From Sporolactobacillus laevolacticus DSM 442 (lineage in GTDB: Bacteria > Bacillota > Bacilli > Bacillales > Sporolactobacillaceae), in NCBI RefSeq assembly GCF_000497245.1, contig NZ_AWTC01000014.1, positions 1-64,000 of the forward strand: a stretch of 64,000 nucleotides of DNA. The letters run 5' to 3'. Below, piece after piece: positions 52,173 through 61,070 of this stretch. The notes below the pieces were generated by a model. The model was given only the letters and a program-made list of their open reading frames with translations, was not told where the DNA came from and ran no database searches. A program made the position numbers and the translations under genes. The stretch's first letter is position 1. Every line of letters starts with the position of its first letter.

Positions 52173-53628
52173 TCAGAATCAGCCGCTCATTTTTGAACTG
52201 AGCAAAAAAGGAAGAACAGCCTACAGTTTGCCTGCTCTAGATGTACCTGAGACACCGCTTAATGACATGGTTGGGGAAGATTATTTGCGACAAGACGAAC
52301 CGAATTGGCCAGAGGTTTCCGAACTGGAACTTGTTCGGCACTATATGGCCTTATCAAAAAGAAATTTCGGTGTCGATAATGGATTCTATCCACTAGGCTC
52401 TTGTACCATGAAATATAATCCAAAGGTGAATGAGCTTGTCGCACGTCTCGATGGACTTGCACATATTCATCCGTATCAGGATGAGCATTCGGTGCAAGGC
52501 GCACTTGAATTACTCTATAGACTACAGGAAAATCTGCAAGAAATAACCGGAATGGATACGGTCACTTTACAACCTGCGGCAGGAGCTCATGGTGAATGGA
52601 CCGGCTTGATGATTATCCGTGCCTTCCATGAAGCGAATGGTGATGTCAAACGTACAAAAGTTATTGTTCCGGATACTGCACATGGCACAAACCCCGCTTC
52701 CGCAGCAGTAGCAGGGTTTGACACGGTTACGGTCAAGTCTGATGAAAATGGTTTGGTAGATCTAAATGACCTCAAACGAGTTGCAGATGAAACAACAGCA
52801 GCTCTTATGCTGACTAATCCGAATACACTTGGTTTATTCGAAACAAACATCCAAGAGATTGCAGATATTGTGCATGCTGCCGGCGGTAAAGTGTACTATG
52901 ACGGAGCGAATATGAACGCAATTATGGGTGTGACAAGGCCAGGCGATATGGGGTATGATGTGGTTCACTTGAATCTCCACAAAACATTTACCGGTCCACA
53001 CGGCGGCGGCGGACCAGGTTCAGGTCCAGTTGGTGTAAAGGCTGAGCTAGAGCCATTCCTGCCCAAGCCTCTTATAGTGAAAAAAGCAGATGGGAGCTAT
53101 GGTTTAGACGATGACCGACCTCAGTCCATTGGCCGCGTCAAAGCATTTTATGGAAACTTTGGAATCAATGTTCGTGCCTATGCCTATATTCGAACAATGG
53201 GTGGCAACGGGCTTTTCCAGGTTTCTAAGGATGCTGTACTCAATGCAAATTATTTACTGAAGCGGCTCACCGATTATTTTGAAACACCATTCAAACAGCT
53301 GTGTAAGCATGAATTTGTTCTGTCCGGCAGCCGTCAGAAAAAGCTGGGTGTTCGTACGCTGGACATGGCGAAACGGCTGCTCGACTTTGGCTATTACCCG
53401 CCAACCATCTATTTCCCTCTGCTCGTTGATGAAGCGTTAATGATTGAACCGACGGAAACGGAATCAAAGGAAACTTTGGATGCTTTTGCCGATCATTTGA
53501 TCGCCATCACTCAAGAGGCAGAAGAGAATCCGGAAATTGTTCAAGAGGCGCCTCATAAAACAGTTATTGGCCGGTTGGACGAGACACAGGCAGCCCGACA
53601 TCCAATCCTCCGATACGCCAAGCACTAA
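52165..53628 (+). CDS. gcvPB: Glycine dehydrogenase (decarboxylating) subunit 2
   Basis: The PLP-bearing half of the split P protein, 487 residues. The PLP lysine lies in [20 protein letters not shown], preceded by [22 protein letters not shown] near the N-terminus is another signature. The ATG overlaps the gcvPA stop (ATGGATAA), so translation is coupled; TTGGAGG lies upstream. A strong terminator follows. Confidence 0.96.
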   Translation: MDNQNQPLIFELSKKGRTAYSLPALDVPETPLNDMVGEDYLRQDEPNWPEVSELELVRHYMALSKRNFGVDNGFYPLGSCTMKYNPKVNELVARLDGLAHIHPYQDEHSVQGALELLYRLQENLQEITGMDTVTLQPAAGAHGEWTGLMIIRAFHEANGDVKRTKVIVPDTAHGTNPASAAVAGFDTVTVKSDENGLVDLNDLKRVADETTAALMLTNPNTLGLFETNIQEIADIVHAAGGKVYYDGANMNAIMGVTRPGDMGYDVVHLNLHKTFTGPHGGGGPGSGPVGVKAELEPFLPKPLIVKKADGSYGLDDDRPQSIGRVKAFYGNFGINVRAYAYIRTMGGNGLFQVSKDAVLNANYLLKRLTDYFETPFKQLCKHEFVLSGSRQKKLGVRTLDMAKRLLDFGYYPPTIYFPLLVDEALMIEPTETESKETLDAFADHLIAITQEAEENPEIVQEAPHKTVIGRLDETQAARHPILRYAKH

Positions 53629-53676
53629 TTTATATTAGGTACCGCTAATTTCTTATATTTTGCACATTCTTATTTG

Positions 53677-53715
53677 CACAAAAAACGCACTTCTTGTTGA
53701 AGTGCGTTTTTTGTG
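53677..53715. terminator. Bidirectional terminator after gcvPB
   Basis: A perfect 17-bp stem (CACAAAAAACGCACTTC at 53677-53693 with its complement at 53699-53715) around a 5-base loop, T-rich on both outer sides. Confidence 0.92.
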
Positions 53716-53757
53716 TGTACAGGTTTTGAAGTCTGAAAAATCGCAGCTGCTATTTAA

Positions 53758-54135
53758 TCAACCTTTTTTGATTCTTCCGTTCCATTTTTTAAATCCGCCA
53801 TCAAGATGGTAAAGGTGAGAAAATTTCAATCTCTTGAGAATAGCCGCCGCGCGTGCGCTCCGTGTGCCATTAGAATCATAGAGATAAATCGGCATGTCGT
53901 GACGCACCTCAGTTTGGCGCATTTTCAGTTGTGTAAGCGGAATGTTTCTTGCACCAAGAATATGGCCGTTTTTAAATTCGTCGGGTTCACGAACATCAAT
54001 TAATTGAGCCTTTCTGTATCCGGCACGAAAATCCACTTCCGACAATGTGGTGAGATAGCGGCGCTGTAAGTATCTGGCTACAAAAAAGTAACCAAAGTAA
54101 GCGGCAATCATTGCGAGTAAAAAAATCCAGCCCAT
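53758..54135 (-). CDS. yqhL: YqhL-like membrane-anchored rhodanese domain, active-site Cys absent
   Basis: A 125-residue protein with an N-terminal transmembrane helix (WIFLLAMIAAYFGYFFVA) and a rhodanese domain (LIDVREPDEFKNGHILGARNIPLTQL). The sulfurtransferase loop CxxGxR is YDSNGTRSARAA here, with Asp87 in place of the catalytic cysteine, so it should not transfer sulfur in the classical way. It may bind an anion or a protein. Position between gcvPB and mntR matches B. subtilis yqhL. Confidence 0.88.
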   Translation of the reverse strand: MGWIFLLAMIAAYFGYFFVARYLQRRYLTTLSEVDFRAGYRKAQLIDVREPDEFKNGHILGARNIPLTQLKMRQTEVRHDMPIYLYDSNGTRSARAAAILKRLKFSHLYHLDGGFKKWNGRIKKG

Positions 54136-54330
54136 GACTAGTTGTCCCCCTAATTCATTTCAAATACCATTATAACGATTTCAACTCATGAATGAAAGAG
54201 TATGCAAACGCTTTGATGACTTGATCCTCAGGTTTTTGGGCTTGGTTAGCAAAAGGTATCTCCTTGTTTTTTAAGCGCTGTTATAGTAACATGAGGAGAG
54301 TAAAATGGGATGTTGTTAGGGGGAGACACG

Positions 54331-54759
54331 ATGTCGCCTACTCCGAGTATGGAAGACTACATTGAGCGTATTTATTGGCTAATACAAGATAAAGGTTATG
54401 CAAGAGTCTCCGATATCGCTGAAGCACTGGATGTGCACTCTTCATCGGTGACTAAGATGGTTCAAAAATTGGATAAGGATCAATACCTTATTTATGAAAA
54501 ATATCGTGGATTTATTTTAACGCCTAAGGGCAAGAAAATGGGAAAAAGACTCGTTTACAGGCATGAACTGCTCGAAGATTTTTTGAAGCTAATTGGTGTT
54601 CATGAGGAAAACGTGTATAAGGACGTTGAAGGGATTGAGCATCACCTCAGCTGGGATTCCATCGACCGGATCGGCGATGTTGTTCAGTATTTTGAAGAGG
54701 ATCCGAAACGTGTCAGTCAATTGTTTGAAATAAAAGAGAGGAGCGAAGAGGAGGAGTAA
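54331..54759 (+). CDS. mntR: Manganese-responsive repressor MntR
   Basis: A DtxR-family metalloregulator that represses Mn(II) uptake genes. It has 142 residues from the ATG after AGGGGGAGA, as in B. subtilis; an upstream ATG seven codons earlier has no binding site. The helix-turn-helix is [22 protein letters not shown]. Mn ligands correspond with an offset of one: Asp9, Glu12, His78, Glu100, Glu103 and His104 ([25 protein letters not shown]). All are present. Confidence 0.95.
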   Translation: MSPTPSMEDYIERIYWLIQDKGYARVSDIAEALDVHSSSVTKMVQKLDKDQYLIYEKYRGFILTPKGKKMGKRLVYRHELLEDFLKLIGVHEENVYKDVEGIEHHLSWDSIDRIGDVVQYFEEDPKRVSQLFEIKERSEEEE

Positions 54760-54892
54760 AAACAAGATTGTTTTTCCATTCCTCACTTTGTCGCTTATTG
54801 AGTACATTGTTCATAAAGGGATCGGAAGATGAAATTCTTCCGGTCTCTTTTTTCTTCTTGCTTCATTTAATGATAGTGAGGAGGGGGCGCCA

Positions 54893-55780
54893 TTGTGGAT
54901 CGATATCGTATTCTCGGGGGGCGGCGTCAAAGGTTTTGCCTTTGCAGGAGCGCTCAAAGTGCTTGAAGAAACGGGTTATCAATTTAAACGTACGGCAGGA
55001 ACAAGTGCTGGATCGATTGTGGCGGCATTAGTGGCGGCAGGATACACAGCGCAGGAATTAAAGAAAATTATGAGCCAAATGGACACGAATAAACTGCTTG
55101 AACCTTCTGCACGCATGCGTTTTCCATTTTACAAATGGCTTAGGTTGTATTTCAAAATGGGCTTGTTTAGTGGTGAATACCTTGAATGGTGGCTTGCTGA
55201 GCTGCTTAAAGCCAAAGGGATCGAAGAATTTGCGGATCTGCCAAAAGATGCGCTTAAAATTATTGCTTCTGATGTTACTAAGGGGAAGTTGGCTGTATTC
55301 CCAGATGATTTAGAAGACTATGGATTGGATCCGAATCATTATTCAGTGGCGCGCGCGGTAAGAATGAGTTGCTGTTTGCCTTTCTTTTTTGAACCGGTTC
55401 CTCTATATGATGGAAATGGAGTGAAGTCGCTGATCGTTGATGGAGGAATTCTGAGTAACTTTCCTCTATGGGTCTTTAGCAGTGATGGAGAATTGCCGAC
55501 ACGGCCTTTCCTTGGACTCCAAATCGTAGATAAAGATTCAGAGTTCAAAGAAGAGATGAAGATTAATAATGCCGCGGAATTGTTTCGGGGGTTGTTCAAA
55601 GCAATGCGTGAGGCACATGATGAGCGTGAAATTGAAAAATTAAAAGGATCAAGTATCGTTTTCCTGCCCGTGGACAAAGTCAAAACAAAGGACTTCACGA
55701 TCTCGCATGAGGAAAGAGAACGATTATTCCAAATCGGAGAAACAGGAGCAAAAAAATTCTTGAAAAAATGGTCGTATTAA
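54893..55780 (+). CDS. yqhO: Patatin-like phospholipase YqhO
   Basis: A 295-residue patatin-fold lipid acyl hydrolase. The oxyanion motif is FSGGGVKGFAFAGAL (7-21), the nucleophile Ser lies in GTSAGSIVA, and the Asp of the dyad in VDGGILSNFPL. It is cytoplasmic, with no signal peptide. The start is TTG, preceded by GTGAGGAGGGGG. The position after mntR matches B. subtilis yqhO. Substrate is unknown. Confidence 0.9.
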   Translation: MWIDIVFSGGGVKGFAFAGALKVLEETGYQFKRTAGTSAGSIVAALVAAGYTAQELKKIMSQMDTNKLLEPSARMRFPFYKWLRLYFKMGLFSGEYLEWWLAELLKAKGIEEFADLPKDALKIIASDVTKGKLAVFPDDLEDYGLDPNHYSVARAVRMSCCLPFFFEPVPLYDGNGVKSLIVDGGILSNFPLWVFSSDGELPTRPFLGLQIVDKDSEFKEEMKINNAAELFRGLFKAMREAHDEREIEKLKGSSIVFLPVDKVKTKDFTISHEERERLFQIGETGAKKFLKKWSY

Positions 55781-55820
55781 TGTTGAATGGCCATCTCCTG
55801 ATAAAGTGTTCAAAATAAAT

Positions 55821-55849
55821 AAAAGGATTGGCTGAGCGCCAATCCTTTT
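55821..55849. terminator. Bidirectional terminator
   Basis: AAAAGGATTGGC (55821-55832) pairs with GCCAATCCTTTT (55838-55849), a 5-base loop, between yqhO and the convergent yqhP. Confidence 0.9.
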
Positions 55850-55870
55850 ATGCAATGAATATAGATATAT

Positions 55871-56284
55871 TTAGAATAATAAGCGTTTCTTTTTCTTGTT
55901 TTTTCGTCCTTCAATCACTGTTAAATGATCGTGGCTTTTCGATGAATGATGTGTCAGATCCTTCAATCTGTAAGCACCATTTTTAATAACTTTTAGTTTT
56001 TGGGTCGGATGAAGGTTTCGTGTTCTGCGGCTAAACGAAGCTAACTTTCTTCTTTTGCGTGATTGGCGTGCTGCTTTACGATAACGCGCTTGGTCACCAT
56101 TTCCTGTCCATTCAGCCAGACGCCGGAAAAAGAACAGGCCAACAATAACGATGAGTGCTACGATGATTAGTTGAGTAAAGATAACGGTATTTTGGCTAGG
56201 AAGAAACATGGAGAGCAAGCCGAAAAGTCCGAGTCCACCAATCAGCAGGAAGGCAAAGGAGTACAGAAACGTTCTCACGGACAT
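55871..56284 (-). CDS. yqhP: YqhP-like membrane protein
   Basis: A 137-residue protein with two N-terminal transmembrane helices (about 6-24 and 33-52, FLYSFAFLLIGGLGLFGLL and VIFTQLIIVALIVIVGLFF) and a strongly basic soluble tail rich in Arg and Lys (KAARQSRKRRKL). Function is unknown. Assignment rests on place between yqhO and yqhQ and overall layout. GGAGGTGA precedes the ATG, 14 bp after the yqhQ stop. Confidence 0.8.
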   Translation of the reverse strand: MSVRTFLYSFAFLLIGGLGLFGLLSMFLPSQNTVIFTQLIIVALIVIVGLFFFRRLAEWTGNGDQARYRKAARQSRKRRKLASFSRRTRNLHPTQKLKVIKNGAYRLKDLTHHSSKSHDHLTVIEGRKNKKKKRLLF

Positions 56285-56298
56285 TCACCTCCGGTTAG

Positions 56299-57249
56299 TT
56301 AAAGCACCTGGTCCACAAGTGCTTGATTTTGTTCAATGACAGATTCCCTGTGACGCATTTTTTCAAAAGCATGGATTCCGATTTCAATTTGGTCATCATC
56401 AGGTTCTTTTGTTGTCAACAGTTGTACCCAAAGCCCTGGATATCCAAGCCAGCGGAGCACGGGAATGTGACGAACCTTGTTTGTTAGCCTGAGAATTTCA
56501 TAGGCGAGCCCTAAATCGAGAGGGATCAGTGCGATACGGTAAATTAATCTAAGCCATAGTGGCTCAGTAGGCACGAAAAAATAGAGAAAGATGCTTATAA
56601 TCGCAGTAAACAGGATAAAGCTCGAACCACAACGGTAATGAAGTCTAGAGTGTTCTCTAACGTTAGCGACAGTCAACGCGGCGCCGCTTTCATAGGTATT
56701 AATTACTTTATGCTCGGCACCGTGATATTGAAACAGCCTTTTCATCATTGGTGTTAACGAGATAAAATAAACATAACCGATAAGAAGCAGAATTTTAAAA
56801 AAACCTTCAAGCAAAACCTGAGCAATATCTCCGGAAATGATTGGCTCAAATAAATTCGCAATGAACGCAGGGACAAGAGTGAAAATAAACTTAGCGAACA
56901 AGAACGAAAGAATGCCGATCGCTGTAAGACCTATGACCGTTTCAAGATGAAAGCCTTTTTTTGATTCTTCTTGTTTTGCTTCCGTTTGGCCTGGCTCTTC
57001 GTCGTACACTTCTGATGCGTAATTTAAATGTTTGGTCCCAATCGCGCTTGCTTCAATAATGGCAACAATTCCTCGAATAACCGGTATTTTTTTAAATAAA
57101 GACAGTGACCGGAATTCTTTTTTCTTTGCTTCGAAGTAAGAGACCGATTGATCTTTTCGACGCACAGCGGTTACCGTAGTGTATTTGCCGCCCATCATCA
57201 CGCCCTCAATGACCGCCTGGCCACCATATATAGGAAGAATTTTTGCCAT
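56299..57249 (-). CDS. yqhQ: YqhQ, DUF1385 family membrane protein
   Basis: A 316-residue protein with four or five transmembrane helices and the DUF1385 signatures: IYGGQAVIEGVMMGG at the start, VIRGIVA, FQYHGAEHKVINTYE and HYRCGSSFILFTAI. Function is unknown; the HGAEHK motif suggests metal or substrate binding. It is first of a two-gene minus-strand unit with yqhP. The ribosome binding site is weak. Confidence 0.88.
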   Translation of the reverse strand: MAKILPIYGGQAVIEGVMMGGKYTTVTAVRRKDQSVSYFEAKKKEFRSLSLFKKIPVIRGIVAIIEASAIGTKHLNYASEVYDEEPGQTEAKQEESKKGFHLETVIGLTAIGILSFLFAKFIFTLVPAFIANLFEPIISGDIAQVLLEGFFKILLLIGYVYFISLTPMMKRLFQYHGAEHKVINTYESGAALTVANVREHSRLHYRCGSSFILFTAIISIFLYFFVPTEPLWLRLIYRIALIPLDLGLAYEILRLTNKVRHIPVLRWLGYPGLWVQLLTTKEPDDDQIEIGIHAFEKMRHRESVIEQNQALVDQVL

Positions 57250-57492
57250 AACTCAATCAGCCCGATTCTTGAAAAATTTAGGATATCCATTTTCTTTATA
57301 CTTATACTTATTCTTATTCTACCCGAATTCGCTTAAAACCTCTAGAAATTGTGATAATGAATCTGTTCATAGTTTTCTATTTAAACATGTTTTTCAGTCG
57401 GTAGATGCGATCGTTTTCTTATTTCACACATTGCTTTAGCATTGAATGGGCACACTAAGGTATATGAAAAAAGCTTGAGAGGTGCATAGATC

Positions 57493-58005
57493 ATGGCAAG
57501 GCGTAAAAAAAAGACAAGCGCAAAACCAAGTCAAAAACATGAATTTATAAAATCGTTAGGCCGCGCTGCAGTCACTGGAATTTTTGGCGGGGTGTTCTGG
57601 TCGGCAGCAGGTCTTGTGTGCCATTTATTGAATTTCAGCACTGTTGGTCCTTCTTTGCTGTTTGCGCCGCTTTCGTTTTGGAGTTGGAGAAATAACATGA
57701 GCGGGCAATTAATCGCTGTTGCGGTGATCGGTGTTTTATCCGTTATTATTGCTCTAATCTATCTTCTCGCTCTGAGTAAACTTAAATCGATCTGGATTGC
57801 GATCGGATTTGGTCTTATGCTGTGGGGCTTTGTCTTCTTCCTCTTACAACCTTTTCTTAAAGGGCTTCCAAAACTAACTATGCTCGGATGGAACACACTT
57901 ACCACAACCTTGTGCCTGTATGCTCTGTACGGATTATTCATCGGTTATTCAATATCTTTTGACATTGAGGAAAATTCAGGAACGAACACCTATTCAAATC
58001 AGTGA
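57493..58005 (+). CDS. yqhR: YqhR-like membrane protein
   Basis: A 170-residue protein with a basic N-terminus (ARRKKKTSAK) and four predicted transmembrane helices, matching YqhR by position and topology. YSISFDIEENS forms the C-terminal tail. Function is unknown. GAGAGGTG precedes the ATG. In B. subtilis aroQ and the Xaa-Pro peptidase gene papP separate yqhR from efp; here a 225-bp gap does, with only a GGGG/CCCC hairpin near 58180. Confidence 0.78.
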   Translation: MARRKKKTSAKPSQKHEFIKSLGRAAVTGIFGGVFWSAAGLVCHLLNFSTVGPSLLFAPLSFWSWRNNMSGQLIAVAVIGVLSVIIALIYLLALSKLKSIWIAIGFGLMLWGFVFFLLQPFLKGLPKLTMLGWNTLTTTLCLYALYGLFIGYSISFDIEENSGTNTYSNQ

Positions 58006-58230
58006 TGCTGTGGTAAAATGGCTAAAGTGAATTTTGTCTGCGCACAGTTTCAACTATGCGAGCGGAATCGACCATGTGAACATATGCATTTATTTCCTTT
58101 ATTTTGGAAATAATGCTTTTTTCATGGGCGCTAGGATTATCGTTTCCAGGCATTGTTTTTTATTATTAATAGAGACAAGCGGGGGATGGTCCCCATATGC
58201 AGCATGTGGCGCATTTAAAGGAGGAAGCTT

Positions 58231-58788
58231 ATGATTTCTGTAAATGATTTTAAGACGGGTCTGACAATTGAAGTAGACGGAGACATCCTCTCTGTTATTG
58301 AGTTCCAACACGTTAAGCCGGGTAAAGGCGCGGCGTTTGTTCGTTCGAAACTAAGAAATCTCCGTACCGGAGCCATTCAGGAAAAAACGTTCCGCGGCGG
58401 TGAAAAAGTGAATCCGGCTCGGATTGAGAACCGTAAAATGCAATATCTATACGCAAGTGGTTCTGCTTATACGTTTATGGATCTGGAATCCTACGAACAG
58501 ATTGATTTAGATGCAAGCCAGATTACACAGCAATTGAACTTCCTGAAAGAAAACATGGAAGTCAATATCCAATCCTATCAGGGTGAAACACTTGGTGTAG
58601 CTTTACCAAACACAGTGGTTCTTGAAGTGTCTGAAACCGAACCGGGTATTAAAGGTGATACTGCTTCCGGTGGATCTAAACCTGCAACGCTTGAAACGGG
58701 TTATGTTGTCAGCGTGCCGTTTTTCGTCAATGAAGGTGACAAGCTTGTGATCGATACACGTTCAGGACTTTATGTATCTCGTGCATGA
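58231..58788 (+). CDS. efp: Elongation factor P
   Basis: Rescues ribosomes stalled on proline-rich segments. A 185-residue three-domain protein: KOW-like N-domain ([35 protein letters not shown]), in which the loop residue Lys32 at PGKGAA is the modified position (5-aminopentanol in Bacillus), a middle OB domain and the C-terminal domain with the [17 protein letters not shown] signature. AAAGGAGGA precedes the ATG. Confidence 0.97.
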   Translation: MISVNDFKTGLTIEVDGDILSVIEFQHVKPGKGAAFVRSKLRNLRTGAIQEKTFRGGEKVNPARIENRKMQYLYASGSAYTFMDLESYEQIDLDASQITQQLNFLKENMEVNIQSYQGETLGVALPNTVVLEVSETEPGIKGDTASGGSKPATLETGYVVSVPFFVNEGDKLVIDTRSGLYVSRA

Positions 58789-58820
58789 TCATATGAACGT
58801 TTGAATTGAATAGAAACCTC

Positions 58821-58850
58821 AAAAGCAGCTTCTTAGGAGGCTGCTTTTTT
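58821..58850 (+). terminator. Terminator after efp
   Basis: AAAAGCAGC at 58821 pairs with GCTGCTTTT near 58840-58848; the stem continues with G-U pairs and is followed by T residues. Confidence 0.85.
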
Positions 58851-58866
58851 GTTGTCTATGAAATAA

Positions 58867-58894
58867 GCATAATGCGTACAAGCCAGCATATATT
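58867..58894 (+). promoter_or_regulatory. Possible sigma-E promoter of spoIIIA
   Basis: GCATAAT (58867-58873) and CATATATT (58887-58894), 13 bp apart, resemble the sigma-E -35 (xCATATT) and -10 (CATACAAT) elements. The position 44 bp before spoIIIAA and the known sigma-E control of spoIIIA in B. subtilis support it; the match is imperfect. Confidence 0.45.
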
Positions 58895-58937
58895 TTGAGA
58901 AGAACCTGTTCAATTACATCAAGCCAAGGTGATTACG

Positions 58938-59891
58938 TTGAATCAAATCTTGCCTTACTTACCTGAATCTTTTCAGCAATTTCTTCATCGGATGCCTGAA
59001 AATGACAGGAAAATGCTCGAGGAAATACGATGCCGAACAGAATGGCCGTTGGAACTCATTGTATCCGGCCAAAAATGGATACCTGCGGATGATATGGAAA
59101 TGCCAGTGTTTCATAAAGAACAGGCAAAGCAGATGCTTCAAAAGATAAGTAAGTACTCACTTTATACACTCGAAGAGGAATTAAAGCGCGGCTACGTGAC
59201 TGTCCCTGGGGGGCACCGAATTGGCCTTGCCGGGCGTGTCATCACTGAACATGGACATGTTCTTAGGTTGCGTGACGTGACATTCTTTAACATTCGGCTG
59301 GCGAAGCAGAAAATCGGTGCAGCTCTGCCCCTTGTTCCGTATTTGTATAACAGACAGCGTTGGCTCAATACACTTCTGATCGGTGCTCCACAAACAGGAA
59401 AAACGACAATGCTTCGAGATATGGCGCGACTGATCAGTGAAGGAATTCCGGATCGCTATATTAGCTCTAGAAAGACGGCAATTGTTGATGAACGATCAGA
59501 AATTGCCGGATGTGTTGATGGTGTTCCGCAAAACCGGTTGGGAATGAGGACCGATGTCATGGATGCTTGTCCGAAAGCCGAAGGGATGATGATGATGATC
59601 CGCTCAATGAGTCCCGAAGTCATGGTTGTTGATGAAATCGGCGGTAGTGAGGATACAGCTGCGCTATTTGAAGCATTGAATGCCGGGGTGACAGTCATGG
59701 CGACCGCTCATGGATTCACTTTTGATCAATTGTCTCATCGTCCATCGATTCGCCCTTTAATTGATGCGCAACTGTTCGATCGTTATGTTATTCTTTCCCG
59801 ACGACTTTTTTCAAATAAAGCAGGCTGCCGCTTAACTATATTGGACCAACTGGGGCGGAAAATGACTGCAACAGAGGGGATTTGGCATTGA
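58938..59891 (+). CDS. spoIIIAA: Stage III sporulation protein AA (ATPase)
   Basis: A cytoplasmic secretion-type ATPase that energises the SpoIIIA-SpoIIQ channel between mother cell and forespore. Walker A is IGAPQTGKTTML, Walker B reads PEVMVVDEIGG. From the TTG start (AAGGTGA five bases upstream) it has 317 residues; an in-frame GTG three codons earlier overlaps that binding site. The family is about 307 long. First gene of the operon; its 3' end overlaps spoIIIAB by 4 bp. Confidence 0.94.
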   Translation: MNQILPYLPESFQQFLHRMPENDRKMLEEIRCRTEWPLELIVSGQKWIPADDMEMPVFHKEQAKQMLQKISKYSLYTLEEELKRGYVTVPGGHRIGLAGRVITEHGHVLRLRDVTFFNIRLAKQKIGAALPLVPYLYNRQRWLNTLLIGAPQTGKTTMLRDMARLISEGIPDRYISSRKTAIVDERSEIAGCVDGVPQNRLGMRTDVMDACPKAEGMMMMIRSMSPEVMVVDEIGGSEDTAALFEALNAGVTVMATAHGFTFDQLSHRPSIRPLIDAQLFDRYVILSRRLFSNKAGCRLTILDQLGRKMTATEGIWH

Positions 59892-60403
59892 TTAAACTGG
59901 TAGGCTCACTCATCATTTTGTTCGCGTCGACCGCTGCAGGAATGATGCTTGCCCGGCAGTACCGCGACAGACCTAGAGAGATTCGCCAATGGCGGTCAGC
60001 CCTTCAGTCGATTGAAGCGGAGATTGTATATGGCAGAGTACCTGTGGATCAAATGGCTGCTGATCTTTCAAAACAATTTCCCATGCCGCTATCAAAATTT
60101 TTTCAGTTGCTTCACGAACAATTACGTGGTGAAGGACTGCCTCTACAAATTGCTTGGTCAACTTCTATTGAACATTTCTGGCCAAGAACAGCGTTGAAGC
60201 GGCCGGAAAAGGAAATTTTGCTGCAATTTGGAACAACGCTTGGAACAGAGGATGCGGAAAATCAGAAGAAGCATATTCAGCTAGCGTTAGCGCATCTGGA
60301 ACGTGAGGAGAACGATGCACGGCAATCTCAAAAGGCGAATGAGAAAATGCTGAGAAGTCTCGGATTCCTGGCTGGCGTGCTGTTCATTCTTCTGTTCATA
60401 TAA
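59888..60403 (+). CDS. spoIIIAB: Stage III sporulation protein AB
   Basis: A GspF-like protein of 171 residues, the same as in B. subtilis. It has an N-terminal hydrophobic helix (LVGSLIILFASTAAGMML) and a C-terminal one (SLGFLAGVLFILLFI), and a helical cytosolic domain between (REIRQWRSALQSIEAEIVYGRVP is typical). The TTG start follows AGAGGGGA by seven bases and overlaps the spoIIIAA stop. Confidence 0.92.
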   Translation: MIKLVGSLIILFASTAAGMMLARQYRDRPREIRQWRSALQSIEAEIVYGRVPVDQMAADLSKQFPMPLSKFFQLLHEQLRGEGLPLQIAWSTSIEHFWPRTALKRPEKEILLQFGTTLGTEDAENQKKHIQLALAHLEREENDARQSQKANEKMLRSLGFLAGVLFILLFI

Positions 60404-60449
60404 AAGATTATTCGGACCTGTTTGTTGCGAGAGAGAGGAGGGAGTCCCG

Positions 60450-60653
60450 ATGTCACTGGATGTGAACACGATCTTTCAAATAGCGGGAATCGGTATCATC
60501 GTCGCTATGATCCAAACGGTCCTGAAACAGATGGGAAAGGACGATTGGGCACAGTGGGTCACTTTAATTGGATTTATTGTGATTTTATATATGGCGGCTA
60601 CGCTAATTGATGATCTCTTTGAGAAAATACGTCAAGTATTTCTCTATATGTAG
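60450..60653 (+). CDS. spoIIIAC: Stage III sporulation protein AC
   Basis: A 67-residue protein with two membrane helices (IFQIAGIGIIVAMIQTVL and WAQWVTLIGFIVILYMAATLI) joined by GKDDWAQ. This is the standard SpoIIIAC layout. GAGGAGGGAG precedes the ATG. It is followed by spoIIIAD after 14 bp. Confidence 0.93.
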   Translation: MSLDVNTIFQIAGIGIIVAMIQTVLKQMGKDDWAQWVTLIGFIVILYMAATLIDDLFEKIRQVFLYM

Positions 60654-60667
60654 TGAGGGACTGGCCT

Positions 60668-61069
60668 ATGGATATCCTTCAAATTGTCGGTCTGGGACTC
60701 GCCGTTACCTTTCTCGCACTCATTTTAAAAGAGAAAAATCAGGTGTTCGCTTTGCTTGTTTCGCTAGTTGCCGGCATTTTCATTTTACTGATGATGGTTG
60801 ATCAGATTCGTCTCGTGATGGACATGCTGAAAAACATGGCGCAAAACGCTCACTTGAACAACATGTATGTTGCAACGATTCTAAAAATAATCGGCATTGC
60901 TTATATTTCGGAATTTGGTGCTCAGATCGCCAAGGATGCTGGACAAGGCTCAATGGCTGGGAAAATAGAGCTTGCAGGCAAACTGATTATACTTGTTATG
61001 GCCATCCCAATTCTAACAGCAATCGTTGATACAATTATGAATCTAATGCCGCAAATAGGAGGAGGTTAA
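60668..61069 (+). CDS. spoIIIAD: Stage III sporulation protein AD
   Basis: A 133-residue membrane protein with four helices, the same length as in B. subtilis. MDILQIVGLGLAVTFLALILK opens it and ISEFGAQIAKDAGQGSMAGKIELAGK is the conserved loop. The ATG follows GTGAGGG. spoIIIAE starts after 1 bp. Confidence 0.93.
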   Translation: MDILQIVGLGLAVTFLALILKEKNQVFALLVSLVAGIFILLMMVDQIRLVMDMLKNMAQNAHLNNMYVATILKIIGIAYISEFGAQIAKDAGQGSMAGKIELAGKLIILVMAIPILTAIVDTIMNLMPQIGGG

Positions 61070-61070
61070 A

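Noticed and set aside
58034-58234. 66-codon frame between yqhR and efp
   Set aside because: Overlaps the efp ribosome binding site and start, has no binding site of its own and shows no family features.
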